Below, one piece after another: positions 8,562 to 16,518 of a stretch of DNA of 32,863 nucleotides. A program made the position numbers and the translations under genes. The notes beneath the pieces are model-generated. The model was not told the origin of the DNA and ran no database searches. It saw only the letters and a list, made by a program, of their open reading frames with translations. Source of the DNA: JBMYQA01 sp049600855 (GTDB lineage: Bacteria; Bacteroidota; Bacteroidia; Cytophagales; Flammeovirgaceae); the NCBI GenBank assembly GCA_049600855.1, contig JBMYQA010000034.1, positions 1-32,863 on the forward strand. The letters are read 5' to 3'. Position 1 is the first letter of the stretch, and each line of letters starts with the position of its first letter.

Positions 8562-9266
8562 ATGGATAAGCTTAAGGTTCTCATCATCGAGGATGAACGT
8601 TTTTTGGCTCGTCAGTTGGAGCACTATTTTACGAGCAAATCGCATCAAGTTGTAGGCATTGCGTCTTCTGGCGAAGATGCTGTGGAGCTTGCTCGTGAGC
8701 ATACTCCTGATCTCTTAATGGTAGATATTGAGTTAGAAGGCAAAATGAATGGCATTGTTGCCTGTGAGAAAATCATTGAGTTTTCAGATGCTTCCATCAT
8801 TTACCTCAGTCAATTCCGATCCGACAAATGGAATAATCGAATCATTGAAACACGCCCTGTTTTATTCTTAACCAAGCCTTTTAATGAGCACGAACTAGAA
8901 ATGAATTTGGGTTTGTTATCAGAATCTAGAAAACAGGTAGCTCTTCAGCCCATGCGCAACTATGTTTTTTTGAAGGATAAAGACATGCACTTAAAAATTG
9001 CCATCAAAGATATTCTCTTCTTAGAAGCAGCGCGATCTTCTTGTAATATCATTATGGAAAACAAAAAAATTACGGTTTCCATGAGTTTGAAAACGGTGAT
9101 GAGCCGACTTAATCATCCTTTAATTACGCGTGTTTCGCGCTCTAAAGCAGTAAATATTGAAAATGTTACGGGCTTTATGGGTGGCGTATTATTCGTAAAT
9201 CAGCATGAGCTTACCCTCAGTAGTGATTATCGCGAATACGTCATGGGCAAGCTGAATAATCTGTAA
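8562..9266 (+). CDS. LytTR-family response regulator
   Basis: The 234-residue product has a complete receiver domain (1-120) with acidic residues E10-D11-E12, phospho-acceptor D55 in LLMVDIEL, and K105 in LFLTKPF. A LytTR DNA-binding domain follows (about 135-234, pattern IKDILFLEAARSSCNI then NHPLITRVSRSKAVNI). It lies 215 bases after the TPR kinase in the same orientation and is its probable partner, a common pairing in Bacteroidota. LytTR proteins bind direct repeats about one to two helical turns apart, and candidate sites are noted upstream (5227-5340) and downstream (9429-9447). Confidence 0.92.
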   Translation: MDKLKVLIIEDERFLARQLEHYFTSKSHQVVGIASSGEDAVELAREHTPDLLMVDIELEGKMNGIVACEKIIEFSDASIIYLSQFRSDKWNNRIIETRPVLFLTKPFNEHELEMNLGLLSESRKQVALQPMRNYVFLKDKDMHLKIAIKDILFLEAARSSCNIIMENKKITVSMSLKTVMSRLNHPLITRVSRSKAVNIENVTGFMGGVLFVNQHELTLSSDYREYVMGKLNNL

Positions 9267-9270
9267 TCGT

Positions 9271-9288
9271 GGGCGAAGGGATTTCACC
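9271..9288. repeat. REP-like palindrome, unit 1
   Basis: GGGCGAAGGGATTTCACC is an imperfect hairpin starting four bases after the response-regulator stop. It shares the pattern GTGGGCGAARGG-TTTCRCC with the unit at 9346-9365. Short GC-rich palindromes in pairs are the usual form of REP sequences mobilised by RAYT transposases, and a RAYT gene is present at 20512-21114. Confidence 0.4.
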
Positions 9289-9345
9289 TATTTTCAATCA
9301 TCTATTTCCCTTTTTTGTTTATGGAATAGCCCAATTTATAGCAGT

Positions 9346-9365
9346 GGGCGAAAGGTGTTTCGCCC
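9346..9365. repeat. REP-like palindrome, unit 2
   Basis: GGGCGAAA (9346-9353) and TTTCGCCC (9358-9365) form a perfect 8-bp stem with a GGTG loop. There is no T run after it, so it is not a standard terminator. It is the better preserved partner of the unit at 9271-9288. Confidence 0.5.
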
Positions 9366-9428
9366 GTGCGCGCTATGAAGTAGAGCTTGGAGTAGTGGAG
9401 GAAAAAATATTGGTTTAGGAGGAAATTC

Positions 9429-9447
9429 ACCTCGATTGGGAAAATAA
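9429..9447. promoter_or_regulatory. TTGGG motif shared with the upstream phased array
   Basis: CACCTCGATTGGGAAAATA resembles CCCCTGATTGGGAAGAAAA at 5321-5339 over its whole length. It lies about 145 bases before the second LytTR gene. A candidate regulator binding site. Confidence 0.35.
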
Positions 9448-9591
9448 GTTCTTAGGTTTGCATTCTTTGTTGTACTTTCACAATATGAAGTTGTTTACTA
9501 TCGCACTTGCCTAGCGGGATGACTTTCCATTTTAAAGTCTGACAGGTATAACAACGGCTCTATAAACAGCAAGAATTTAACCAGAGAACCT

Positions 9592-10281
9592 ATGAAACAG
9601 TTACAGGTATTAGTCGTTTCTGACCAGCAAGACTCCTGGGAAAATACTGATCGAGTTCGCTTTCAATATTATTTTCCTGCCGGTCATTACGAACAACAAG
9701 AGAAACTATCTTGGAAATGGGATTACGCCATCCTCGATGAGACTGTATTGGGATATAGTACGGCGAATGCTATAGCTCAAAAACTAAACTTGACACACGA
9801 TACGCCAATCATTTACTTAGTAGATAGTTTGGAGTATAGCCAGAAAGAAAAAGGTAGCTATCATTATTCCATTGGCTTTTTCCATAAGTCGAGCGATGGA
9901 AAATCCAATAAAGGAGGCTTAGATACCTTTATTCAGCTGATTGCCAGTCAGAAAGATCGTAAAGTAAAAGACGCGGTTTTTGTATTCGAGAAAGATAATT
10001 TTTATCAAAAGATTCCCATACACGATATCCTTTGGATTGAGGCGCTCAAAAATGGTTGTAAAATCATTACTATGCGCAGGCCTTACACGGTGAGTGTTAC
10101 GTTACAAGAATTTGAGCAACGCTTTAGGCACCCCTCCATCGTTAGGATTCACGATGAGTACTTGGTAAATATTACAAAGGTGAGTGGTTTTGATTCAGAT
10201 CATACGGTCATTCACCAAAGTAGACTGCCCTTATCTATGGCATTTAGACGTTCCATTACCGAACATTTCAACTTGATTTAA
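9592..10281 (+). CDS. LytTR-domain protein with a degenerate receiver
   Basis: The 229-residue product ends in a LytTR DNA-binding domain (about 130-229: IHDILWIEALKNGCKII, then RHPSIVRIHDEYLVNI). Its N-terminal 120 residues follow the receiver fold pattern (VLVVSD, YAILDE, PIIYLV, FFHKSS), but the acidic pair after strand 1 is reduced to S10-D11. D49 and K99 are at the phospho-acceptor and lysine positions, and the threonine/serine position is not obvious. It may be phosphorylated poorly or not at all. It is a distant paralogue of the regulator at 8562-9266 and lies after it in the same orientation. No kinase gene accompanies it. Confidence 0.85.
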   Translation: MKQLQVLVVSDQQDSWENTDRVRFQYYFPAGHYEQQEKLSWKWDYAILDETVLGYSTANAIAQKLNLTHDTPIIYLVDSLEYSQKEKGSYHYSIGFFHKSSDGKSNKGGLDTFIQLIASQKDRKVKDAVFVFEKDNFYQKIPIHDILWIEALKNGCKIITMRRPYTVSVTLQEFEQRFRHPSIVRIHDEYLVNITKVSGFDSDHTVIHQSRLPLSMAFRRSITEHFNLI

Positions 10282-10330
10282 CACCTATTTGAACACCATA
10301 ATTCAGCAGCATCGAAATAAAAGCTGCTTA

Positions 10331-10365
10331 TTTGGATTTTACTAACACAAATACCTTTATTTTTG
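10331..10365 (+). promoter_or_regulatory. Candidate engB promoter
   Basis: TTTG at 10331-10334 and TATTTTTG at 10358-10365 fit the Bacteroidota -33/-7 pattern with a 23-base spacer. The -7 element ends only four bases before the engB ATG, so the transcript would be leaderless or nearly so. Confidence 0.4.
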
Positions 10366-10369
10366 CTGC

Positions 10370-10969
10370 ATGGAAATTCGAGAAGCAGCATTTGTTATTA
10401 GCAATACCGATTACAGGAAATGCCCTAAACCAACTTTACCTGAATATGCGTTTATAGGTAGGTCAAATGTGGGGAAATCCTCTTTAATTAACACATTAAC
10501 GGGTCGAAAAAGCCTTGCTAAAATTTCTGGCAAGCCTGGCAAAACACGTCTGATCAATCATTTCAAAATCAATAATAATTGGTTTTTGGTTGATTTACCT
10601 GGTTATGGCTATGCGCAAATTGGCAAAGAAGAGCGTGAAAAGTTTAAAGAGATTATTGAGGGGTACTTATTGCACCGCGAAAACTTAATCTGTACGTTCG
10701 TATTGATAGATATTCGGCACGATCCTCAAAAAATTGATTTGGAGTTTATGCAGTGGATGGGCGAAAACGGTTTGCCCTTTGTCATTGTATTTACAAAATC
10801 GGATAAAGTTAAAGAGGAAAAAATAGCGGGAAAAATTAGCAGGTATCGCGAAAAGTTGTTGGAAGCATGGGAAGAAATGCCGCAATTCTTCATCACTTCT
10901 TCTTTGAAAAAAAATGGGCAAGAGGATGTATTAGATTTTATTGATGGGATCAATAAAAATCAGGCATAA
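10370..10969 (+). CDS. engB: Ribosome biogenesis GTP-binding protein YsxC/EngB
   Basis: The 199-residue product is a TrmE-Era-type GTPase of the usual EngB length. G1 is GRSNVGKSS (30-38), the G2 threonine is at 59 in KPGKTR, G3 is DLPGYG (75-80), G4 is TKSD (142-145) and G5 is TSS (176-178). The KPGKTRLINHF and DLPGYGYA strings are characteristic of this family. It acts in late large-subunit ribosome assembly in the cytoplasm and is usually essential. It converges on hpf and the two share a bidirectional terminator. Confidence 0.96.
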   Translation: MEIREAAFVISNTDYRKCPKPTLPEYAFIGRSNVGKSSLINTLTGRKSLAKISGKPGKTRLINHFKINNNWFLVDLPGYGYAQIGKEEREKFKEIIEGYLLHRENLICTFVLIDIRHDPQKIDLEFMQWMGENGLPFVIVFTKSDKVKEEKIAGKISRYREKLLEAWEEMPQFFITSSLKKNGQEDVLDFIDGINKNQA

Positions 10970-11002
10970 AAAAAGGAGTTGCACGAATGCAACTCCTTTT
11001 TT
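10969..11002. terminator. Bidirectional rho-independent terminator between engB and hpf
   Basis: A perfect 15-bp stem, AAAAAAGGAGTTGCA (10969-10983) with TGCAACTCCTTTTTT (10988-11002), has a CGAA loop. It carries a T run on both strands and begins at the last base of the engB stop codon. It serves both convergent genes. Confidence 0.9.
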
Positions 11003-11009
11003 ATATATA

Positions 11010-11312
11010 TCAGTGTTTAGCGTAGAGCTTCTCTTTATGTTTCTTAATTTGTCTTCTAAGCGCTTCAACTGCTGAATCTGTTGCGGCTTCAAATGAAGCT
11101 TTTTGTTCTTTCGCAAATAAAGTAGATCCAGGGATGCCCAGTTTTATTTCAACAACTTTATTCTCTTTACTTTCAGATTTGTCTAGTCTTAGAAAAACTT
11201 CTCCTCCTACAATACGGTCATAATAGGTTTCCAGTTTGTCTGCCCTTCTCTGGATGAAGTCGAGCAATTTTTGATCCGCGTCAAAGTGAATCGAATGCAT
11301 CTGTAATTTCAT
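11010..11312 (-). CDS. hpf: Short ribosome hibernation factor (HPF/RaiA family)
   Basis: The 100-residue product has the S30AE fold pattern: MKLQMHSIHFDADQKLLDFIQRR at the start, LETYYDRI, then VEIKLGIPGSTLFAKEQ and FEAATDSAVEALRRQIKKHKEK. It is the short form without the C-terminal dimerisation domain, so it would stabilise idle ribosomes or 100S particles in the way of short HPF or RaiA. It lies downstream of the xerC-like gene on the same strand, an association common in Bacteroidota, though 345 bases separate them here and suggest its own promoter. Confidence 0.9.
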   Translation of the reverse strand: MKLQMHSIHFDADQKLLDFIQRRADKLETYYDRIVGGEVFLRLDKSESKENKVVEIKLGIPGSTLFAKEQKASFEAATDSAVEALRRQIKKHKEKLYAKH

Positions 11313-11657
11313 AAAAAACTGTTTTAATGGTTAAAAATAAGCCTAAATTTGTGGATAGGTTAATTCAATTCAAAATTAACACTATCGACAGCTGGTTTGT
11401 ATTCATACTGTCATAGGCATGCTAGTTATTTCAAAGAACAATGTAGATTTACGTTCAAACCATTTTTCAAAACATAAACTAGTTAATATTCAATTAAAAC
11501 ACAAGTAATTAACACACATCTTTTGTAACAATAAACACCCAAAAGTATATCTCATTCGAGTCCTACTTTTAACTAGAGCAGTTAAATTATTGATCATCAA
11601 TGTGCTATTTGCTAACGCTAAATTGAGGGGAAAGCGATTCAATTTTTATGAGTGAAA
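11313..11657. other. AT-rich gap between xerC-like gene and hpf
   Basis: 345 bases with no open frame of note, no tRNA and no strong hairpin. A -7-like TAATTTTG can be read on the minus strand at 11371-11378, 58 bases before hpf, but I see no matching -33 element. Confidence 0.45.
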
Positions 11658-12542
11658 TCAGGATTTTGGATGAGCTTTATTAAAAATGGCTTTTAGACGA
11701 CTTAAGGAGTTATGGGTGTACACTTGCGTAGCCGCCAAACTTGAATGACCCAATAAATCTTTAATGGCATTGAGCTCTGCACCATTTTCTAGTAAGTGTG
11801 TGGCAAAGGTATGTCGAAGTACGTGTGGGCTCTTCTTATCTGTGCTCGTTCCAACACTGAGGTAATGGTTTACCGTGCGGTAAATTAACATGGGATAAGC
11901 TTGTTTCCCATTTACCGTCCGAATCACAAAATGCGCTGCTTCGATGGGGAATTCATCGAGGTGCGTTTTTAAACGCTGGTGCAAGGAATTGGTAAGAGGA
12001 ATGACTCGCTGCTTATTGCCTTTACCCACTACCGAAATTACCTTCTTCTCAAAATCAATATCTTTCAAGCGCAAATTCATCAACTCTGCCAATCGTATTC
12101 CTGTCCCGTACAATAATTCTAAAATCAACTGATCGCGTTGCCCTGCATAGCCTGTAGGAAAATTGGTTTGATTTAATAAAACTTCTAATTCGTTTTTTTT
12201 CACAAAGGAAGGAAGTTTTTCGGATGTTTTTAATGCTTGCAACTTTGCTGCAGGAGACACACTAATCACGCCTTTTGTCATTAAAAACTTAAAAAAAGTA
12301 GATAAAGTCGCTATTTTCCGATTGACACTTCTTGGTGAGATGCCTGTGTCAATTAAGTGAATGAGCCAAGAACGAATATCACGATAAGAACACGCAACTA
12401 CATCCTGAAATTCTCCTTCAGGCACATCTTGATTCAAGTAGCTTTCAAATTGAAATAAATCTGTTTGGTAAGCCAAAATGGTGTGCGCACTCGTTCTTTT
12501 TTCGAACTGAAGAAAATTCGTAAAGGATTCGATATGGTTCAT
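11658..12542 (-). CDS. xerC: Tyrosine recombinase XerC/XerD-like
   Basis: The 294-residue product has a SAM-like N-terminal core-binding domain (1-100) and a phage-integrase catalytic domain. The full catalytic set is visible: R150 (GTGIRLAEL), K174 (VVGKGNKQR), H240 and R243 (HVLRHTFATHLL), H266 (LLGHSSLAATQ) and nucleophile Y275. The length and lack of extra arm-binding domains fit a chromosome-dimer-resolution recombinase rather than a mobile-element integrase, and the neighbour hpf supports a housekeeping locus. XerC versus XerD cannot be decided from this sequence alone. Confidence 0.88.
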   Translation of the reverse strand: MNHIESFTNFLQFEKRTSAHTILAYQTDLFQFESYLNQDVPEGEFQDVVACSYRDIRSWLIHLIDTGISPRSVNRKIATLSTFFKFLMTKGVISVSPAAKLQALKTSEKLPSFVKKNELEVLLNQTNFPTGYAGQRDQLILELLYGTGIRLAELMNLRLKDIDFEKKVISVVGKGNKQRVIPLTNSLHQRLKTHLDEFPIEAAHFVIRTVNGKQAYPMLIYRTVNHYLSVGTSTDKKSPHVLRHTFATHLLENGAELNAIKDLLGHSSLAATQVYTHNSLSRLKAIFNKAHPKS

Positions 12543-12639
12543 GGTATTACTTTAATTTTCTTCTACTCCCTGTTCTGTCTTTATATGCTGCTGCTGACGA
12601 TGCGGAATAGCTTGTATTACACAACAACTAAAATAAGCA

Positions 12640-12670
12640 ACTGGAAGCTAGCTAGGTGCTAGCTTCCAGT
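12640..12670 (-). terminator. Terminator-like hairpin after fahA
   Basis: A perfect 13-bp stem (12640-12652 with 12658-12670) has a TAGGT loop and is followed on the minus strand by the T-rich TTATTTTAGTTGTTG. It starts seven bases after the fahA stop, so it is the likely 3' end of that transcript. Confidence 0.7.
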
Positions 12671-12677
12671 AAATGCA

Positions 12678-13934
12678 TTATTTTGCTGGCAAAATTTTAC
12701 CACTCACCTCGCCAAAACCAATGCGTAGACCATCTTTTTCACAATACCCTCGCATAATTACGGTATCATTGTCCTCAATAAACTTACGCGTACCACCTTT
12801 TTCTAATTCAATGTCGTTTTTTCCTGCCCAACTGAGTTCCAACATCGAACCATAAGAATCAGGGGTTTTTCCACTGATGGTACCTGAAGCCATCATATCT
12901 CCCACTTGAATATTACAACCATTTACCGTATGATGGGCTAATTGCTGGCAAATGTTCCAATACATGTATTTAAAGTTGGAGTTACAGATGGTTGATGCTT
13001 CCTCACCTTCTGGCTGGATGGCTACTTGTAGGTTTACATCAAAGTTATGTTCGCCTTCATATTGCAAATACGGCAACACTGCTGGGTCTTGCTCTGGGCT
13101 TGCTACTCGGAAAGGTGCTAATGCATCCAAGGTCACAATCCAAGGAGAAATGGATGAGCCAAAGTTTTTCCCTAAAAACGGGCCAAGCGGCACATATTCC
13201 CATTTCTGCAAATCTCTTGCAGACCAATCATTAAATAACACAAAACCAAAAATGTGTTCTTCTGCATCTGCCGTAGAAACCGTTTCTCCAATTTCAGTAT
13301 TTTTACCAATAATGAAAGCCATTTCCAATTCGAAGTCCATGCGCTTCGATGGGCCATAAACTGGTTTTTCGGCATTGGGAGGCATGGTTTGGCCTTTCGG
13401 ACGGTGCAAATCCGTACCTGACACTACAATAGACGAAGCTCTACCGTGATAACCTACGGGCAAATGCTTCCAGTTCGGCATCAAGGCGTTGTCTTTGCCC
13501 CTGAACATCATTCCTACATTGGTTGCATGCTCAATGCTAGAGTAGAAATCGGTATAATCACCTACTTGAACAGGCATTAAAAGCTTTGCATCTGCCATCG
13601 CTACCAATACTTCACTGGCATGCGATTGGAAATCACTTCCTTCTTGCAATAAGGTAGAGATACGCTCACGTACCGCAGTCCAAATTGCTTTGCCACATGC
13701 CATGAACGCATTTAACGTAGCCGATGAAAATACACTTGTATCGAGATCTATTCCATCGAAACCGCCTTTTTGGGCAACCGCAGCTAAATCGAGAATTTGC
13801 TGGCCAATGGCCACTCCTGCTCGTGCGCCTTTGCCATCATCAAAAATGCCATAAGGTAGGTTTTGGATGGGAAAATCAGAACCTTGAGGAACATTCACCC
13901 AAGACTTCAAATTAGGATCGTTCGTGTTTATCAT
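12678..13934 (-). CDS. fahA: Fumarylacetoacetase
   Basis: The 418-residue product catalyses the last step of tyrosine and phenylalanine breakdown, hydrolysing fumarylacetoacetate to fumarate and acetoacetate. It has an SH3-like N-terminal domain (about 15-118) and the FAH barrel. Residues match the mouse enzyme closely: metal ligands D129, E202, E204 and D236, catalytic H136, and R240, Q243 and K256 in NDWSARDLQKWEYVPLGPF and LGKNFGSS. The substrate loop LPVGYHGRASS is at 158-168. Full length, nothing missing. It diverges from a glutaryl-CoA dehydrogenase-like gene, and has its own promoter and terminator. No other tyrosine-pathway gene lies in the window. Confidence 0.97.
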   Translation of the reverse strand: MINTNDPNLKSWVNVPQGSDFPIQNLPYGIFDDGKGARAGVAIGQQILDLAAVAQKGGFDGIDLDTSVFSSATLNAFMACGKAIWTAVRERISTLLQEGSDFQSHASEVLVAMADAKLLMPVQVGDYTDFYSSIEHATNVGMMFRGKDNALMPNWKHLPVGYHGRASSIVVSGTDLHRPKGQTMPPNAEKPVYGPSKRMDFELEMAFIIGKNTEIGETVSTADAEEHIFGFVLFNDWSARDLQKWEYVPLGPFLGKNFGSSISPWIVTLDALAPFRVASPEQDPAVLPYLQYEGEHNFDVNLQVAIQPEGEEASTICNSNFKYMYWNICQQLAHHTVNGCNIQVGDMMASGTISGKTPDSYGSMLELSWAGKNDIELEKGGTRKFIEDNDTVIMRGYCEKDGLRIGFGEVSGKILPAK

Positions 13935-13966
13935 TAGTTAAGAATTTTAAGTCGATTAAGTGCTGG

Positions 13967-13998
13967 CAAAAATAGGGGATTGTATGACGGGAAACAAA
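13967..13998 (-). promoter_or_regulatory. fahA promoter
   Basis: On the minus strand TTTG (13995-13998) and TATTTTTG (13967-13974) are separated by 20 bases, a good Bacteroidota -33/-7 pair. The transcript would start near 13960 and leave a leader of about 25 bases before the ATG at 13934. Confidence 0.55.
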
Positions 13999-14033
13999 GG
14001 AAAAAAGAAATGCTGTTTTGCAGTGCTTTTTAT

Positions 14034-14041
14034 TAACTTTG
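14034..14041 (+). promoter_or_regulatory. -7 element for the glutaryl-CoA dehydrogenase-like gene
   Basis: TAACTTTG fits the TANNTTTG consensus. The nearest TTTG upstream (14017-14020) is only 13 bases away, shorter than usual, so the -33 element is uncertain. The leader would be about 95 bases. Confidence 0.35.
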
Positions 14042-14142
14042 CGGCTTAATAACACATGTATTGCGATTAGATTCTATCATTTTTATTGCTCAAGTGCCCC
14101 TAACCAATAGGTAGTTGAGTATCATTGTTAGCAGAATATAAG

Positions 14143-15363
14143 ATGAACTTAACCTTGGAAGAACAACAGATGAAGTTGGAAAAGAAAGCTGTCAGAGATT
14201 ATGTAGCGCCTGATTTTTACAATTTGGATGATTTACTCACTGAAGAACACAAACTCATTCGTCAGTCAGTCAGAGATTTTGTAACACATGAAATCTGTCC
14301 GATCATTGAAGATTGCTGCGAGAAAAACTACTTTCCCAATTTTTTGGTTCCCAAACTCGGAGAACTCGGTGCTTTTGGCCCTTCTATTCCAGAACAGTAT
14401 GGAGGTGGCGGTTTAGATGAAATTGCCTATGGTTTAATTATGCAAGAAATTGAGCGTGGCGACTCGGGGATGCGTTCTACCGTATCGGTACAGAGCTCTT
14501 TGGTGATGTATCCCATTTACAAATTTGGTAATGAGGAACAACGCATGAAATACTTGCCCAAATTAGCTAGTGGCGAATATTTAGGCTGTTTTGGTTTAAC
14601 TGAGCCTAATTTCGGTTCTAACCCATCTGGCATGTTGACCAACTTTAAAGATATGGGTGACCACTACTTGTTAAACGGTGCTAAAATGTGGATTTCAAAT
14701 TCGCCTCAAGCCGATATTGCGGTAGTTTGGGCAAAAAATGAGCAAGGCCGTATTCACGGATTAATTGTAGAGCGTGGAATGGAAGGCTTTACCACTCCTG
14801 AAACGCATGGCAAATGGTCATTAAGAGCAAGTTGCACAGGAGAATTGGTATTTGACAATGTAAAAATTCCTAAAGAAAACTTGCTTACTGGTAAAACAGG
14901 ACTTGGCGCTCCATTAATGTGTTTAGATTCTGCCCGTTACGGCATTTCTTGGGGGGTGATTGGAGCCGCTATGGATTGCTACGATACGGCACGCCAGTAT
15001 GCGATGGAGCGTATCCAATTCGATAAACCAATTGCCGCATTCCAATTGACTCAAAAGAAGTTGGCTGAGATGTTGACTGAGATCACTAAGGCTCAACTCA
15101 TTGGTTTGCGTTTAGGACAACTCAAGAATGAAGGAAAAGCCATTACTGCTCAGATTTCTTTAGCCAAAAGAAATAATGTAGACATGGCTTTAAAAATCGC
15201 TCGTGAGGCGCGCCAAATTCTTGGTGGTATGGGCATTACCAACGATTTCCCCATCATGCGTCATATGATGAACTTGGAGTCTGTAATTACCTATGAAGGA
15301 ACACACGATATTCACCTATTGATTATGGGTAATGAAATTACAGGAATTCCTGCTTTTAAATAG
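14143..15363 (+). CDS. Acyl-CoA dehydrogenase, glutaryl-CoA dehydrogenase type
   Basis: From the ATG at 14143 the product has 406 residues. A TTG six codons earlier is in frame but unneeded. The three ACAD domains are complete: helical N-terminal part, FAD-binding beta domain with CFGLTEPNFGSNP (149-161) and WISNSPQAD (183-191), and C-terminal helices with RQILGGMGI (357-365). The catalytic base is E385 in TYEGTHDIH. GDSGMRSTVSVQSSLVM (106-122) and SLRASCTGELVFDNV (226-240) are strings I associate with glutaryl-CoA dehydrogenase, which oxidises and decarboxylates glutaryl-CoA in lysine and tryptophan breakdown. The role next to fahA would be amino-acid catabolism. Another acyl-CoA substrate remains possible. 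Confidence 0.88.
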   Translation: MNLTLEEQQMKLEKKAVRDYVAPDFYNLDDLLTEEHKLIRQSVRDFVTHEICPIIEDCCEKNYFPNFLVPKLGELGAFGPSIPEQYGGGGLDEIAYGLIMQEIERGDSGMRSTVSVQSSLVMYPIYKFGNEEQRMKYLPKLASGEYLGCFGLTEPNFGSNPSGMLTNFKDMGDHYLLNGAKMWISNSPQADIAVVWAKNEQGRIHGLIVERGMEGFTTPETHGKWSLRASCTGELVFDNVKIPKENLLTGKTGLGAPLMCLDSARYGISWGVIGAAMDCYDTARQYAMERIQFDKPIAAFQLTQKKLAEMLTEITKAQLIGLRLGQLKNEGKAITAQISLAKRNNVDMALKIAREARQILGGMGITNDFPIMRHMMNLESVITYEGTHDIHLLIMGNEITGIPAFK

Positions 15364-15382
15364 ATCGTTAGCATTTTTGACT

Positions 15383-15417
15383 AGAGCCTCAACCAGTAAG
15401 CTGATTGTGGCTCTTTT
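15383..15417 (+). terminator. Terminator after the glutaryl-CoA dehydrogenase-like gene
   Basis: AGAGCCTCAA (15383-15392) pairs with TTGTGGCTCT (15405-15414) with one mismatch, then TTT. It begins 20 bases after the stop codon. Confidence 0.65.
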
Positions 15418-15502
15418 GTCTACGAAGTGATTTAATGGAAAAAGTAAAGCTACCTTTACAGAAATCACCTAAGTAAAAGATTGTAAATCATTGAGATAGT
15501 TT

Positions 15503-16369
15503 ATGTTTAGCCGAAGATTCAAATATTTATTACGGATGCTTGCTAATGCGGCTCAACCGAAACAGTGCCCCTATTGTAAAAGCACTGATTTAGAGCCGAT
15601 TGACAGCAAGTTCTTTGTTACCACCTTGTTTAAATGCAAGCACTGTAATTTGAATCATCGGCATCCTAAAGATACCTCAAAATGGCTGGACAATTTCTAT
15701 CAACAAGAGTACGAGATTGATACTGCTATGATGACTGATTTGCCCTCTGATGCAGAAATTGCGAAGCTCAAAAGTGAAAACTTTAATTCACTACGAGATT
15801 ATTCGGTATACATCGATCCCGTCTTTAACGATTCATCTATAAAAGTGATTGATTATGGGTGTAGCTGGGGCTACAATGTATTCAAACTAAAAAACGCAGG
15901 CTATGATGCTGTTGGTTTTGAAGTGTCAAGACCGCGGGCAAAATTTGGTGAAGATAAACTAGATGTGACAATCTTTAGCAATTTTGATCATGCTCCTTCA
16001 AATATGGATTTATTTTTTAGCTCACATGTGATTGAACATTTAATCGATCTTCCCAAGTTTATTCAAGAAAGCAAGTCGCACCTGACTTCAGATGGCATTT
16101 TTATGGCGTTTTGCCCAAATGGAAATCTTGAGTATCGCCAAAGAGAACCTAATATTTGGCATGGAAGCTGGGGCGATATTCATGTGAATCTAATTGATGA
16201 GGCATTTGCTAAACATATTTTTAAAGATCATCCATACCTTATCTTAACTGGTGATTGGAGTTTTGATCCTAAAGAAATTGAAGCATGGGATGGCATGAGT
16301 CAGAAAATTGGCGAAAAAAAGGATGGAAAAGAATTATTAATCATTTCCAAACCCAATATTAAGATTTAG
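15503..16369 (+). CDS. Class I SAM-dependent methyltransferase with N-terminal zinc ribbon
   Basis: The 288-residue product starts with a four-cysteine zinc ribbon (CPYCKSTD at about 22-29 and CKHCN at about 49-53), a feature of sugar C-methyltransferase-like and related polysaccharide-linked methyltransferases. Motif I of the SAM fold is VIDYGCSWGYNVFKL (about 115-129), then GFEVSRPRAKFG at the end of strand 2 and FFSSHVIEHL (about 173-182), the post-motif typical of methyltransferase type 11/23. The substrate is unknown. No glycosyltransferase or polysaccharide gene sits beside it, so it is an isolated gene here. Confidence 0.8.
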   Translation: MFSRRFKYLLRMLANAAQPKQCPYCKSTDLEPIDSKFFVTTLFKCKHCNLNHRHPKDTSKWLDNFYQQEYEIDTAMMTDLPSDAEIAKLKSENFNSLRDYSVYIDPVFNDSSIKVIDYGCSWGYNVFKLKNAGYDAVGFEVSRPRAKFGEDKLDVTIFSNFDHAPSNMDLFFSSHVIEHLIDLPKFIQESKSHLTSDGIFMAFCPNGNLEYRQREPNIWHGSWGDIHVNLIDEAFAKHIFKDHPYLILTGDWSFDPKEIEAWDGMSQKIGEKKDGKELLIISKPNIKI

Positions 16370-16383
16370 CACATCAACGGAGC

Positions 16384-16518
16384 TCATTGTAACCCACTTA
16401 CTTCTACGCCATCAGGAAGCTGCGCACTGAAAGCGTTCAATTGAATATCAGGATTCAGGTAAGTGACTGCCCCAATAGCATTCAATGCGATGCTCGCGTT
16501 GATAAATCTACTTACCAC
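16384..16518 (-). CDS. Possible 44-residue protein or coding remnant overlapping the end of the ClpP-like gene
   Basis: A frame starting with GTG at 16518 overlaps the last 11 bases of the ClpP-like gene and reads VVSRFINASIALNAIGAVT and on to DGVEVSGLQ before TGA. Its amino acid mix looks protein-like, and it continues the strand and direction of the ClpP-like gene with a one-base frame change. It may be a small downstream gene or a former C-terminal part of the protease gene separated by a frameshift. No family is recognised. Confidence 0.3.
   Translation of the reverse strand: MVSRFINASIALNAIGAVTYLNPDIQLNAFSAQLPDGVEVSGLQ

Larger units (their letters stand above)
9267..9591. other. Interval between the two LytTR genes
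   Basis: This 325-base stretch has no gene. It holds two short REP-like palindromes about 75 bases apart (9271-9288 and 9346-9365) and a CGATTGGGAAAATAA motif like those of the array near 5.2 kb. The sequence ATGAAGTTGT occurs here (9485-9494) and also in the gap before the first LytTR gene (8364-8373). Confidence 0.5.
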
